Below, piece after piece: positions 16,568-24,372 of a DNA stretch of 64,000 nucleotides. This DNA comes from CADEFQ01 sp050185195 (GTDB lineage: Bacteria > Pseudomonadota > Gammaproteobacteria > Steroidobacterales > Steroidobacteraceae): NCBI GenBank assembly GCA_050185195.1, contig JBFWZQ010000006.1:62001-126000 (forward strand). The letters are read 5' to 3'. The notes beneath the pieces are model-generated. The model saw nothing but the letters and a program-made list of their open reading frames with translations. It was not told the DNA's origin and made no database searches. A program made the position numbers and the translations under genes. Position 1 is the stretch's first letter; every line of letters begins with the position of its first letter.

Positions 16568-17461
16568 ATGAGCACTGCCGCCCGCTCCATGCCCATCGTG
16601 GCACGACCTTCGCCACTGGTCATCGCGTGTCTCGCCGCAACCTGGTTCGTGTGGGGATCGACCTATCTCGCGATCAAGTTCGCGCTGGTCAGCTTCCCGC
16701 CTTTCTTCCAGATGGGCACGCGCTTCGTCGTCGCAGGCACCGTGCTGCTGTGCTGGGCCGTGTGGGGCGGACAGAAGTTGCCTACGCTGGCGCAGTGGCG
16801 CAATGCCGCGATCGTGGGCGCGCTGATGCTGTGCGGCGGCATGGGTGGAACCGCGTTCGCGGAACAGACCGTGGCCTCGGGGCTGGTGGTGGCCTTCATC
16901 GCGATCCTGCCCGCGCTGATCACCATCGCGAGCCTGCCCTTTGGCCTGAAGCCGTCGCGCCTCGAGATGATCGGCATTGGCGTCGGGCTCGCTGGCGTGC
17001 TGCTGCTCGTGCGGGGCGAAGCATTCGGCGCTTCGTCTGCTGGCCTCATCGCGATCGTCACGGCCACGGTCTGCTGGTCGATCGGCAGCGTGCTGAGCCA
17101 GCACGTCTTCCCGCTCGCGCCCGGAGCCGCCGGGTATTCGAGTGAAATGCTGTGCGGCGGCATCTTCCTGCTGCTGCTGTCGCTCGCGACCGGCGAAACC
17201 TTCCATTGGCCGCCCGGGCTGCTGGCCACGGCGTCGTGGGGCTACCTCGTGGTGTTCGGTTCGCTGATCGCGTTCGTCGCCTATATGGTGCTGCTGGCGA
17301 ACACCACGCCAGCGCTCGCTGCGAGTTACAGCTTCGTCAATCCCGTGATCGCCCTGATGCTCGGGATATCACTCGGCGGCGAAACCGTGACGCAGTCGGA
17401 GTGGCTTGCGGTGGGCATCATCGTGGCAGGTGTCGTCGTGCTCGTGCTCGGTCGGCGTTAG
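16568..17461 (+). CDS. EamA/DMT-family transporter (YedA-like)
   Basis: 297 residues with ten predicted transmembrane helices arranged as two EamA repeats. The first begins with the ATWFVWGSTYLAIKFA signature and the second with TATVCWSIGSVLSQ, near residue 160. The family exports amino acids and small metabolites across the inner membrane. It lies 70 bp after the ABC permease on the same strand. Its last 44 bp overlap the end of the convergent glutaredoxin gene. Specific substrate unknown. Confidence 0.83.
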   Translation: MSTAARSMPIVARPSPLVIACLAATWFVWGSTYLAIKFALVSFPPFFQMGTRFVVAGTVLLCWAVWGGQKLPTLAQWRNAAIVGALMLCGGMGGTAFAEQTVASGLVVAFIAILPALITIASLPFGLKPSRLEMIGIGVGLAGVLLLVRGEAFGASSAGLIAIVTATVCWSIGSVLSQHVFPLAPGAAGYSSEMLCGGIFLLLLSLATGETFHWPPGLLATASWGYLVVFGSLIAFVAYMVLLANTTPALAASYSFVNPVIALMLGISLGGETVTQSEWLAVGIIVAGVVVLVLGRR

Positions 17462-17705
17462 CAGCTGCTCGCTGCAAGGTGCTGCGCAGCTCGTCGTATC
17501 CGCCCACATAGGTGGTGACGTCATCGCGGTGGATGAAGATCTGCGGCAGGCTGGTGGTGGCTTCGCCGACCTTGCCTCGCAGCTCATCGATGCTGATGTC
17601 GCTCCCGACGGCGTGGTACTGGAAGTCGATGGACTTGATCTGGCAGAGCATCCTGCTCCGGTCGCAATCGATGCAGCCGCTCTTGCCGTAGATGATCACT
17701 TTCAT
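17418..17705 (-). CDS. Glutaredoxin linked to ribonucleotide reductase
   Basis: 95 residues. The dithiol active site CIDC is at 11-14, and the cis-proline block reads SLPQIFI, followed by the GGYDEL glutathione-binding turn. This is a class I dithiol glutaredoxin. It is the third gene of the nrdA-nrdB operon (18 bp after nrdB), so its likely job is to re-reduce the C-terminal CxxC of NrdA, as phage NrdC does. The basic tail, about 15 residues, overlaps the convergent transporter gene by 44 bp. Confidence 0.88.
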   Translation of the reverse strand: MKVIIYGKSGCIDCDRSRMLCQIKSIDFQYHAVGSDISIDELRGKVGEATTSLPQIFIHRDDVTTYVGGYDELRSTLQRAAANADRARARRHLPR

Positions 17706-17723
17706 TAGCTGTCCTGGGGGTTG

Positions 17724-18821
17724 TCAGAAGTTGTCGTCGAACACCACGTTCTCGTCGGTGCGGCGCATCACGCCGACCTTGTAGGCGGCGATGTCCTGTT
17801 CCTGCGGCGAGGCCTGGGTCCTGGAAATGTTCAGCCACTTCTCCATGAATTTGAGCGGGTTGGTGGTCGGCAGCGTGTACTTGCCACCAGAAAGGCCGAG
17901 GGTCCGGTAGACATCCCGGGCGCAGTACCGCGTCCAGGCCGAAAGTCGCTCGACATTCATGCCGACCAGCTCGCGCCCCTCGGAGAACAGGTATTCGATC
18001 CAGCGCAGCTCGCTGTCGATCACTTCCCCGATCATCCCCTCGATGTCGCCGCGACACTGCGCCAGGGCGGCCTGTCCGCGCCCGGTGGCCAGTTCGTTGC
18101 GCAGCACCGCGCGATCGAGCTCGGCGTGGATCTCGAGCTCGTCCTGCGCGATTTTCTGGATTGCCTTGCCGATCGGCTGGAAGAGGCCCGTGTCGCAGAT
18201 CGCGAAGGTCACGGCGAACGAAGCCATGAACTGGATGCGTTCCATGCAGTAGAGCGCGATCACGGTCATGAAGACGGCGTTGTAGGTGGCCTGGTCGTTC
18301 GGCAGCAGGCCGAGGGCGTAGCGATGCGACGCCTCGTGGCCTGCGGCGAAGGCCCGGGCCACACGATCGAGCCGCGCGTGGGCCTGTTCCACGCGCAGGA
18401 TTTCTTCGATGATCGCGCCGGGGTCGTCGAAGGAATTGCGCACGATCTCCGAATAGGTGGCCGCGTGCACCACCTCGTTGTCGGAGACGCGCTGCCACGC
18501 CGCCCACAGCTCGCTCGAGGTGATGAAGGGCGCCAGCACGGGCGCGATGGCGCGCGAGGCGACGCTGTCGGCCTCCCACTGCCACGCCAGCGTCTTGATC
18601 ATCATGTCGTAGGTCGAGCGCGAGCAGGAGCGGAAGTCGGCATGGCAGGACGAGTAGTCGAATTCATTCTCGTCCCAGTCGAGCGATTTCTGCGCTTTGT
18701 AGAGTTTCCATATCTCCGGGTAGTGCCGGTTCACGGTGTCGAACAGTCCGGGCCGCTCGCCGAGGAAGAGCAGCGGCTTCTGGTAGTCGGCCTTGCCGAA
18801 ATTGAAAACGGCGGTGCTCAC
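17724..18821 (-). CDS. nrdB: Class Ia ribonucleotide reductase beta subunit
   Basis: 365 residues. The first iron helix keeps NEVVH with a Tyr four residues later, matching the Glu/His ligands and the radical Tyr122 of E. coli NrdB, so a tyrosyl-radical enzyme is expected. A Glu is kept in CMERIQFMASFA. The second ligand helix reads QDELEIHAEL, whereas E. coli has RDEALH; the Glu-His spacing differs and one ligand assignment is uncertain. The start GTG overlaps the nrdA stop (GTGA). It forms the diferric cofactor that generates the radical used by NrdA to reduce ribonucleotides. Sequence style is distant from enterobacterial NrdB. Confidence 0.92.
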   Translation of the reverse strand: MSTAVFNFGKADYQKPLLFLGERPGLFDTVNRHYPEIWKLYKAQKSLDWDENEFDYSSCHADFRSCSRSTYDMMIKTLAWQWEADSVASRAIAPVLAPFITSSELWAAWQRVSDNEVVHAATYSEIVRNSFDDPGAIIEEILRVEQAHARLDRVARAFAAGHEASHRYALGLLPNDQATYNAVFMTVIALYCMERIQFMASFAVTFAICDTGLFQPIGKAIQKIAQDELEIHAELDRAVLRNELATGRGQAALAQCRGDIEGMIGEVIDSELRWIEYLFSEGRELVGMNVERLSAWTRYCARDVYRTLGLSGGKYTLPTTNPLKFMEKWLNISRTQASPQEQDIAAYKVGVMRRTDENVVFDDNF

Positions 18822-21232
18822 AGCGTGCACCCCGCGCAGTCGCTGGCCGCCTGCCCGGTGGCGGCCTGCGGTGGCGCACCCGCGAGCCCGTTGGACGTCT
18901 TCTGGTTCATGTAGTACTTGGACTTGAGGCCGAGCCGGATCCGGTACAGGTAGTCTTCGATCAGCCCGGTCGACTCGATGCAGGCATCGTCGATCACGCG
19001 GCGGTAGAAATCGGCCGAGATGCCCTGGTCGGTCCACTTCTGCACGATGGCGTAGACCTCCGTCATGTCGCGGGTCGGGATGTCCCAGGCCGACTCGTAG
19101 TGCTCGCCGAGCGTGTCGCCCTCCGGGGCGGCCCAGTAGTTGACCCGGTGATTGTCGGTCTTGATAAGGGAGAGCTCCCTTACCGGGTAGAGGCCGTTGG
19201 TGGTGCCCGAGGCATTGGCGCTGGTTTCGGTGGGCATGTGCGCCGCGAGCACCGAATGGCGGATGCCGCCGTGGGCGATCACCTCGGCGCGCAGTGTTTC
19301 CCAGTCGTAGCGATTGCCGAACGGGGCGATGCGATCGACGTTGCGGTTGTAGCTGTCGATCGGCAGCCAGCCCTCGGGCCAGCGCGTCTTGTGCATCCAC
19401 GGCGCATTGCCGAGTTCGCGGCCGAGCTGCAGGCTCGCGCGCAGCAGGTGGTAGTAGTGCCGCTCGGCCGCTTCGTGGACGAACTGCTTACCCGCCACCG
19501 TGGTGTAGCGTTGGCCGTGCCTTGCCATCAGGTGCGCCAGGCCCAGGATGCCGACGCCGGCGTTCAGCCGGCTGCGTGAGGTGAGGCCCACCTGCGGCAG
19601 CTCGTAGTGCGCGAGATGGATGCACTTGTCGATCATCAGCAGCGCGTAGTAGGCGACCTCGGCGTACTGCTGCTCGGATTCGATGTTCGCGACGACGATG
19701 CCTGCCAGGTTGCAGGTGGCCACTTCCGGTGCCGAGCGGCGTGCGATCCGCCCGATCGCCTCGCCATCGACCACGTCGCCGGCAACGAGTTCATCGGGCC
19801 ACACCCGGCCGCGTTGCGTGTCGACCTGCGCGCCGCCCGCGAGCGTGCGGCGTTCGCCCGCAACGGTCTCGATCTCGACGAAGGAAATGTCGTGCTCGGC
19901 GTAGAGCTCGGTGATGTGGTTGTAGGGCGCGGTGGGCAGGGCAATCTCCGCGCACAGGTTGGAGCTGTAGATCGTGTCGCGAAACGGCGTGTGCCGGTTC
20001 ATCTCGGCGATGTTGTGCTCGTAGACGCGGCCGGTCTCGTTCCATTCGTTGCAGGCGGTCACCAGCAGCTCGCGCGCGTTGACCCATTGCTTGGCGAAAC
20101 TCTCGTCCTGTTCGTAGCGCGCATACAGCGCCTCGAAGTTTGCCTCGTCGCTGCCGTAGAGCGCGGCCTGCAGGTCGGGCGCCGTGTGGCAGTTGAAGAG
20201 GAAGATGTCCTCGTTGCGCGCCACTTTGCGGGCAAAGAAGCGGTTGCCGCCCCAGGAATAGTCCATGCCGCGGATCTTGCGGTCCTCGGTGGACATCGGG
20301 TTTTTCAGCCGCAGCAGCGTGTCCACCTCCGGGTCGAAGATGGAGAAGTAGGTGGTGCAGGCCCCGCCGCGGCCGTTCTGCAGGTTGGATTTCACCTCGG
20401 CCACCAGCGCGCGGTAGTACGGCAGTTTCCCCTGGTGGCGGATCACGCCGCCGCGCACCGGGTCGTTCAGCGAGCGGGTCTGCAGGTGCGCGCCGATGCC
20501 GGCACTCATGTACGTCATGGTGTTGGCGATGTGGTTGCCCACCGCGATCGACCGTGCATTGTCGGCCACCGTGTAGAGGCAGCAGCTCGCGTAGCCACGC
20601 AGCGGCGTCCCCAGGTTCACGTGGTTGGGGGTGGGCGCATTGATGCGGTTCTTCGACAGGTGTTCGTAGAAGCGCTCGACGTCGTGCATGCGTCGATCGC
20701 GCGGCTGGTCCACCGAGAGCGCCATCGCCATGCGCATGTAGATGAACTGGGGCGATTCGTAGTGGAGGCCGGCGACCCGATCTGCGATCGCGTACTTGGT
20801 CAGGTGCGTGTGCAGCTGGTAGTGCGCGTACTCGAAATCGCGCTCGTGGTCGATGAGCGCCTCGATCGCGGCGTACTCGGCCTCCGAATAGGCGAGCGGC
20901 TCCATGTAGCCCAGCTGCTGCAGCTTGCGGTGCAGCTGCATCACGCTCGGTCGGTCGTTGCGATACAGGTCCTTGCGGATCAGCGTCGCGTAGAGCCGCC
21001 CGGCCATGCGGTTGTAGGACCAGGTGTCGAAGTTCAGGCAAGTTCGGATCAGCTGTTGCTGCAGGTCGCGCGACGTCGCGGTAGTCGAAAGCCCCGAGAC
21101 CGCCTCCAGCACGGCCGACGGCCAATCGACCGTGTCGCCGAGCGTGGCTGCGGCCCACTCGCCCCATTGGTTGAGTTTCGACGGGGTGAACGGCTCCGTT
21201 CGCCCGTCGCGCTTGATGATGGTTTCCAGCAT
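18818..21232 (-). CDS. nrdA: Class Ia ribonucleotide reductase alpha subunit with internal insertion
   Basis: 804 residues. An N-terminal ATP-cone-like region (about 1-90) precedes the ten-strand barrel. The redox Cys is at 217/218 (RGYASCCLY), the catalytic block NLCAE at 425-429 (thiyl Cys427, Asn425, Glu429), the second redox Cys at 507 and the C-terminal CAGC at 799-802. In E. coli Cys439 and Cys462 are 23 residues apart; here Cys427 and Cys507 are 80 apart, because a ~57-residue segment (about 447-503) is inserted. All catalytic residues remain, so it should reduce nucleoside diphosphates. Transcription starts upstream of a cobalamin riboswitch and terminator. The ATG at 21232 is chosen as the first with a plausible N-terminus. 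Confidence 0.92.
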   Translation of the reverse strand: MLETIIKRDGRTEPFTPSKLNQWGEWAAATLGDTVDWPSAVLEAVSGLSTTATSRDLQQQLIRTCLNFDTWSYNRMAGRLYATLIRKDLYRNDRPSVMQLHRKLQQLGYMEPLAYSEAEYAAIEALIDHERDFEYAHYQLHTHLTKYAIADRVAGLHYESPQFIYMRMAMALSVDQPRDRRMHDVERFYEHLSKNRINAPTPNHVNLGTPLRGYASCCLYTVADNARSIAVGNHIANTMTYMSAGIGAHLQTRSLNDPVRGGVIRHQGKLPYYRALVAEVKSNLQNGRGGACTTYFSIFDPEVDTLLRLKNPMSTEDRKIRGMDYSWGGNRFFARKVARNEDIFLFNCHTAPDLQAALYGSDEANFEALYARYEQDESFAKQWVNARELLVTACNEWNETGRVYEHNIAEMNRHTPFRDTIYSSNLCAEIALPTAPYNHITELYAEHDISFVEIETVAGERRTLAGGAQVDTQRGRVWPDELVAGDVVDGEAIGRIARRSAPEVATCNLAGIVVANIESEQQYAEVAYYALLMIDKCIHLAHYELPQVGLTSRSRLNAGVGILGLAHLMARHGQRYTTVAGKQFVHEAAERHYYHLLRASLQLGRELGNAPWMHKTRWPEGWLPIDSYNRNVDRIAPFGNRYDWETLRAEVIAHGGIRHSVLAAHMPTETSANASGTTNGLYPVRELSLIKTDNHRVNYWAAPEGDTLGEHYESAWDIPTRDMTEVYAIVQKWTDQGISADFYRRVIDDACIESTGLIEDYLYRIRLGLKSKYYMNQKTSNGLAGAPPQAATGQAASDCAGCTL

Positions 21233-21297
21233 GTCGTGAGTCCAGGCAGTCCCGATGCCTGCTCCCGCGCGCAGGACCCAAGGGTGGAACTCACGTG

Positions 21298-21327
21298 AAA
21301 AAACGCGCACGGCCGGACGCCGAACGC
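21298..21327 (-). terminator. Intrinsic terminator in the nrdA leader
   Basis: Reading the minus strand, positions 21327-21305 form a GC-rich hairpin: four base pairs, one U-U mismatch, four base pairs and a five-base loop. It is followed directly by a run of six T at 21303-21298. It lies between the cobalamin riboswitch and nrdA, 66 bp before the start codon. This fits a riboswitch expression platform that stops transcription when cobalamin is bound. The anti-terminator partner was not identified. Confidence 0.7.
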
Positions 21328-21420
21328 CCGACTCGCGACGCGCTCCCCCGCGGAAGCGGCCACCTGCGCCGGAAGCGTCGCTACGTCGCCGTCGATACGG
21401 CTCGGAGCGACACACCCGGC

Positions 21421-21621
21421 GTGTCGGCAGGTCTTCGGACTTTGCGGACCCGGGCCGTTCGAGACAGGCCCACCTACTTGGCTTCGCTTCCCGGGCGAAT
21501 CGCCCAGTGCGTATCAAGCCGTTCGCTTCCGCTTACCGCTGCGGGGCAGCTCCGGATTCACACCGGATTCCCTTTTCAATCCAATCGCCCGAAGGGCGGA
21601 TCGGATACCGACCGGCACAAC
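21421..21621 (-). ncRNA. Cobalamin (B12) riboswitch controlling nrdAB
   Basis: On the minus strand the leader has the two diagnostic conserved blocks: GCTGCCCCGCAGCGGTAAG (complement at 21532-21550) and a B12 box, AAGTCCGAAGACCTGCCG (complement at 21425-21442), which agrees with the published consensus at all but one position. The preceding GGTGTGAATCC is also present. The ends, GTGCCGGT and GCCGACAC, can pair as the closing stem with one mismatch. It lies about 190 bp upstream of nrdA and ahead of an intrinsic terminator. It should switch off class Ia reductase when cobalamin is plentiful. Confidence 0.93.
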
Positions 21622-21643
21622 ATATGGAACTCGCCGCCGCCGG

Positions 21644-22216
21644 TCAATACAGGATGTTGATTTCAACCAGCAGCAACGTCGGGGCGTCGCCGGTCCACCG
21701 CAACGGTGCAGTGCCCGGCCCGAAGAACAGGGCGTCCCTCGCACCCAGGCGCGCGGACTGTCCGCCATGTTCGACTTCGAGGCTGCCGTCGGCGCAGAAC
21801 AGGCAGAGGATCGACGCCTGCGTGGAAACGAACGTCCCCTGCGCGGGGACCCGGCTCACGCGGTGCGCGTAGTGCGAGCGGCGGGTCATGACATTGAAGT
21901 CGACGACCTCGCCGGCGGTCCGCGTCGCGTGCACCGTGGACTCGCCGCGAAAAGAACAAGGACTCGATCGCGTCGTCAACTCGAGGGCCTGCCCATCGAC
22001 CGAGAGTCGCAGGGGCGCGCCGGCGACGATCGCCAGCGTGCGGTCGATGCCCGGGAAGCACGAGAACGGGCCGTCCGAGGCGACGCGCGCCATGCTGATG
22101 CGCCAGTCGAACGAATCGAGGGTCGCACCCGGCGGTGCGATCGCGATCTCCGCGGTCGTGCCGCCACCGTTCTTCCACGGCGCGAAGACATGATCGGCGG
22201 ACCTGAGCACATGCAT
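21644..22216 (-). CDS. hutD: HutD/Ves family protein
   Basis: 190 residues. A double-barrel cupin-like protein with the family start APWKNGGGTTAEIA (about 12-25), the WRISMA block and the SPCSFRG and GEVVDFNVMTRR segments. HutD proteins accompany histidine-utilisation genes and are thought to act as regulators or sensors; no hut enzymes are visible here. I start at ATG 22216; a TTG 12 bp upstream is in frame. It precedes the nrd riboswitch on the same strand, 22 bp away, so the nrd promoter may lie inside its 3' end. Confidence 0.85.
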   Translation of the reverse strand: MHVLRSADHVFAPWKNGGGTTAEIAIAPPGATLDSFDWRISMARVASDGPFSCFPGIDRTLAIVAGAPLRLSVDGQALELTTRSSPCSFRGESTVHATRTAGEVVDFNVMTRRSHYAHRVSRVPAQGTFVSTQASILCLFCADGSLEVEHGGQSARLGARDALFFGPGTAPLRWTGDAPTLLLVEINILY

Positions 22217-22372
22217 GGGGTCTTTCAATGGGCAGCGGGTCGACGGGTGAAATCATACCGGCCGCGTGTGCGCGAGTTCACAGTGCGTGCATTGCAGCAT
22301 CGCGAGGGATTCAGGCGCGGCGCCATCGGCCGTTACCACTGCAAGCCACCCAGGGAGTCAGGGATCGAACCC

Positions 22373-23317
22373 ATGCGTCCAGCCACCGCCAGTGCCGTAC
22401 CACGCCGCGCCCTCGTCATCGACCCCGATGCAACGACCCGCGAGACGACATCGACGCTGCTCGGCGAGCAGGGTTTCACGGTCGTCACGGCGGGCGATGG
22501 CGCCGAGGCGTTGACGGTCTTCGCGCGCGACTGGTACCCGCTGGTCTTCGCCGGCCGCGACACGCCGACGCTCGACGGCTTCGAAGTGGCATCGAGGCTG
22601 CGGGCCATCGCGCTCGCGCCCGTCTATGTCATCCTGATGACCAGCAATACCGACGCACGCGAGCACGAGCGCGGCTATTGCGCCGGCGTTGACCAGTACC
22701 TCCTGATGCAGAACTTCCCGAGCGAAGTGGTGGCCAAGGCCGAGGCCGGCATGGTGGCCCTGCGCCGGCGCCGCTCCGCGCGCACGGGAGGCGGTGACGA
22801 ACCGGCGACGGTCGACCTTGAAAATGGCGCGCATACGGCGCGCCACCTGATCGGGCGCCTGCATGCGGAGATCGCCCACGCGGCACGCACCGGCGAGCTG
22901 CTGCAGATCCTCAGCATCGGCATCGATACCGATGACGACCTCGCTTTCGCACGGCGCAACGTCAATGCATCGGTGTCGGGCACGTTGCTCGCGGCGGTGC
23001 ACGACTCGATCCGCCCGAAGCGCGACTGGGTGGCGCGCCTGCCGGCGCCCGCGTACGCCTGCCGGCTCGCCGTGGTCATGCCGGAGAGTACGCAGGCCGG
23101 CGCCGCCGCGGTGGAGCAGGCGGTCCGCAATGCATTCGTGCACTGGAACATGGACTCTGCCTCGGGCGACTCACGCCTGAGCTTCGGGCTGGCCTCGTTT
23201 GCCGACGGCGATGCGCCGACGGCGCTGGCGGTACTCAGCACAGCGGAACGCAACCGCCGCACCAGGGAGACGACGCCTCCCGCCGACTCCGCGGGGCCCC
23301 ACGCCCAGACTGGCTGA
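22373..23317 (+). CDS. Degenerate receiver-GGDEF response regulator
   Basis: 314 residues. The N-terminal receiver fold (about 12-130) keeps the acidic pair (D17, D19) and the LMTSNT strand. The phospho-acceptor Asp is replaced by Gly61, and the invariant Lys near YLL is replaced (Met/Gln). The C-terminal half (about 150-300) aligns with a GGDEF domain, but the GGDEF/RYGGEEF loop is replaced by RLPAPAYACRL, so cyclase activity is not expected. It may act as a ligand- or partner-binding scaffold. AGGGA upstream supports the ATG. It diverges from hutD; a 24-bp hairpin directly follows the stop. Confidence 0.75.
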   Translation: MRPATASAVPRRALVIDPDATTRETTSTLLGEQGFTVVTAGDGAEALTVFARDWYPLVFAGRDTPTLDGFEVASRLRAIALAPVYVILMTSNTDAREHERGYCAGVDQYLLMQNFPSEVVAKAEAGMVALRRRRSARTGGGDEPATVDLENGAHTARHLIGRLHAEIAHAARTGELLQILSIGIDTDDDLAFARRNVNASVSGTLLAAVHDSIRPKRDWVARLPAPAYACRLAVVMPESTQAGAAAVEQAVRNAFVHWNMDSASGDSRLSFGLASFADGDAPTALAVLSTAERNRRTRETTPPADSAGPHAQTG

Positions 23318-23320
23318 GTC

Positions 23321-23344
23321 GCTACCTTGCTTACGCAAGGTAGC
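23321..23344. repeat. 24-bp perfect inverted repeat (terminator or PadR operator)
   Basis: GCTACCTTGC-TTAC-GCAAGGTAGC has ten-base perfect arms and a four-base loop, followed by TTTGTT. It sits 3 bp after the stop of the response regulator and 19 bp before the padR start. It could terminate the first gene, or serve as the operator for the PadR protein, or both. The site is too symmetrical to be chance in this position. Confidence 0.6.
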
Positions 23345-23363
23345 TTTGTTAGACTCCAGTTCC

Positions 23364-23687
23364 ATGGACTTCAGCGAAAAATTCGTTGCCCTGCGCAAGG
23401 GTTTGCTGGAGTTCGCGGTGCTGCGCGCGATCGCGGGCGAGAAGCTCTACGTCGCGGACCTGCTCAAGCGCCTCGCGGGCACGGAGTTCGCGACGCAGGA
23501 GGGCACGCTGTACCCGCTGCTCTCGCGCCTGCGTCGCGAGAGCCTCGTCGACTACGAGTGGCAGGAGTCGGAGGCGGGCCCGCCGCGCAAGTATTACCGC
23601 CTGACCCGGTCCGGCCAGCAGGCGCTCTCCGAACTGCAGGGCTATTGGAACCATCTCACCCGCACGCTCGATCGCATAGGGAACTGA
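23364..23687 (+). CDS. PadR-family transcriptional regulator
   Basis: 107 residues, the short PadR form. The winged helix (about 12-85) includes EGTLYPLLSRLRRESLVD and the GPPRKYYRLTRSGQQAL wing, followed by a dimerisation helix. It overlaps in function with the following PspC gene, which starts one base after its stop. This PadR plus PspC/DUF1700-type pair is common in bacteria and usually responds to envelope stress. A perfect inverted repeat lies just upstream and may be its operator. Confidence 0.88.
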   Translation: MDFSEKFVALRKGLLEFAVLRAIAGEKLYVADLLKRLAGTEFATQEGTLYPLLSRLRRESLVDYEWQESEAGPPRKYYRLTRSGQQALSELQGYWNHLTRTLDRIGN

Positions 23688-23688
23688 C

Positions 23689-24372
23689 ATGCGCAAGGTC
23701 ACTCTGGCCAGCCTCGGCGGCAACACCTACCAGCTCGAAGACGGGGCCCACGAGGCCATCGCCGCGTACCTGGAGCGCGCCGCACGCACCCTGGCGGCAA
23801 ACCCGGATCGCGCCGAGATCCTCGTCGACCTGGAACAGGCCATCGCCGACAAGTGCGACACCTTCCTCGGCAAGCACAAGGACGTGATCCTCACGAACGA
23901 GGCGATGCAGATCGTCCGTGAGATGGGGCCGGTGATGGGCGGCGGTGACGAGGGCGCCGCGGCCCCGGACGCGGCGCCCGCCGACGCCACGCCAGCGGGC
24001 GCCGCGCCAGCGTCGGAGCGGTCGCGCCGCAAGCGCCTCATGCGGCTGCCCGACGAGGGCATGATGGGCGGCGTGTGCTCGGGAGTTGCCGCCTACTTCG
24101 ACATCGATGTCGTCTGGGTACGCCTTGCCTTCGTGCTGCTGGTGTTCTCCACGGGCATCTGGCTGTTCGCGTGGCTGGCCATGCTGATCGTGATGCCCGC
24201 GGCCCGCACGCCCGAGCAGATCGCCTCGGCGCGCGGCGAGGCGCTGAGCGCGCGCGAGGTGATGGACATGGCGAAGCGAAAGTCGGCCGACCTCGGCAAG
24301 GCGGCCGCTTCGGGCCTGCGCGATGCCCGGCGCAACCTGCGCGAGACCTTCGGCGCGCCGCCTGGTCAGTAA
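23689..24372 (+). CDS. PspC-domain membrane protein
   Basis: 227 residues. The N-terminal ~90 residues form a helical domain, followed by an Ala/Pro-rich linker (about 85-105) and a PspC domain (about 110-175) with the LPDEGMMGGVCSGVAAYF signature and one or two membrane helices. The C-terminal Ala/Arg-rich helix is cytoplasmic. PspC domains sense membrane stress. The start is TGACATG, so it is coupled to padR. Its last 7 bp overlap the convergent VWA gene. Confidence 0.85.
   Translation: MRKVTLASLGGNTYQLEDGAHEAIAAYLERAARTLAANPDRAEILVDLEQAIADKCDTFLGKHKDVILTNEAMQIVREMGPVMGGGDEGAAAPDAAPADATPAGAAPASERSRRKRLMRLPDEGMMGGVCSGVAAYFDIDVVWVRLAFVLLVFSTGIWLFAWLAMLIVMPAARTPEQIASARGEALSAREVMDMAKRKSADLGKAAASGLRDARRNLRETFGAPPGQ

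Noticed and set aside
19723..19894. NrdA insertion as an intein
   Set aside because: Too short (~57 residues), no N-terminal Cys/Ser splice site and no C-terminal His-Asn; it appears to be a fixed insertion.
19607..21298. 563-codon plus-strand frame opposite nrdA
   Set aside because: Antisense shadow in GC-rich DNA; no domain, no ribosome site, and the minus strand encodes a full NrdA with all catalytic residues.
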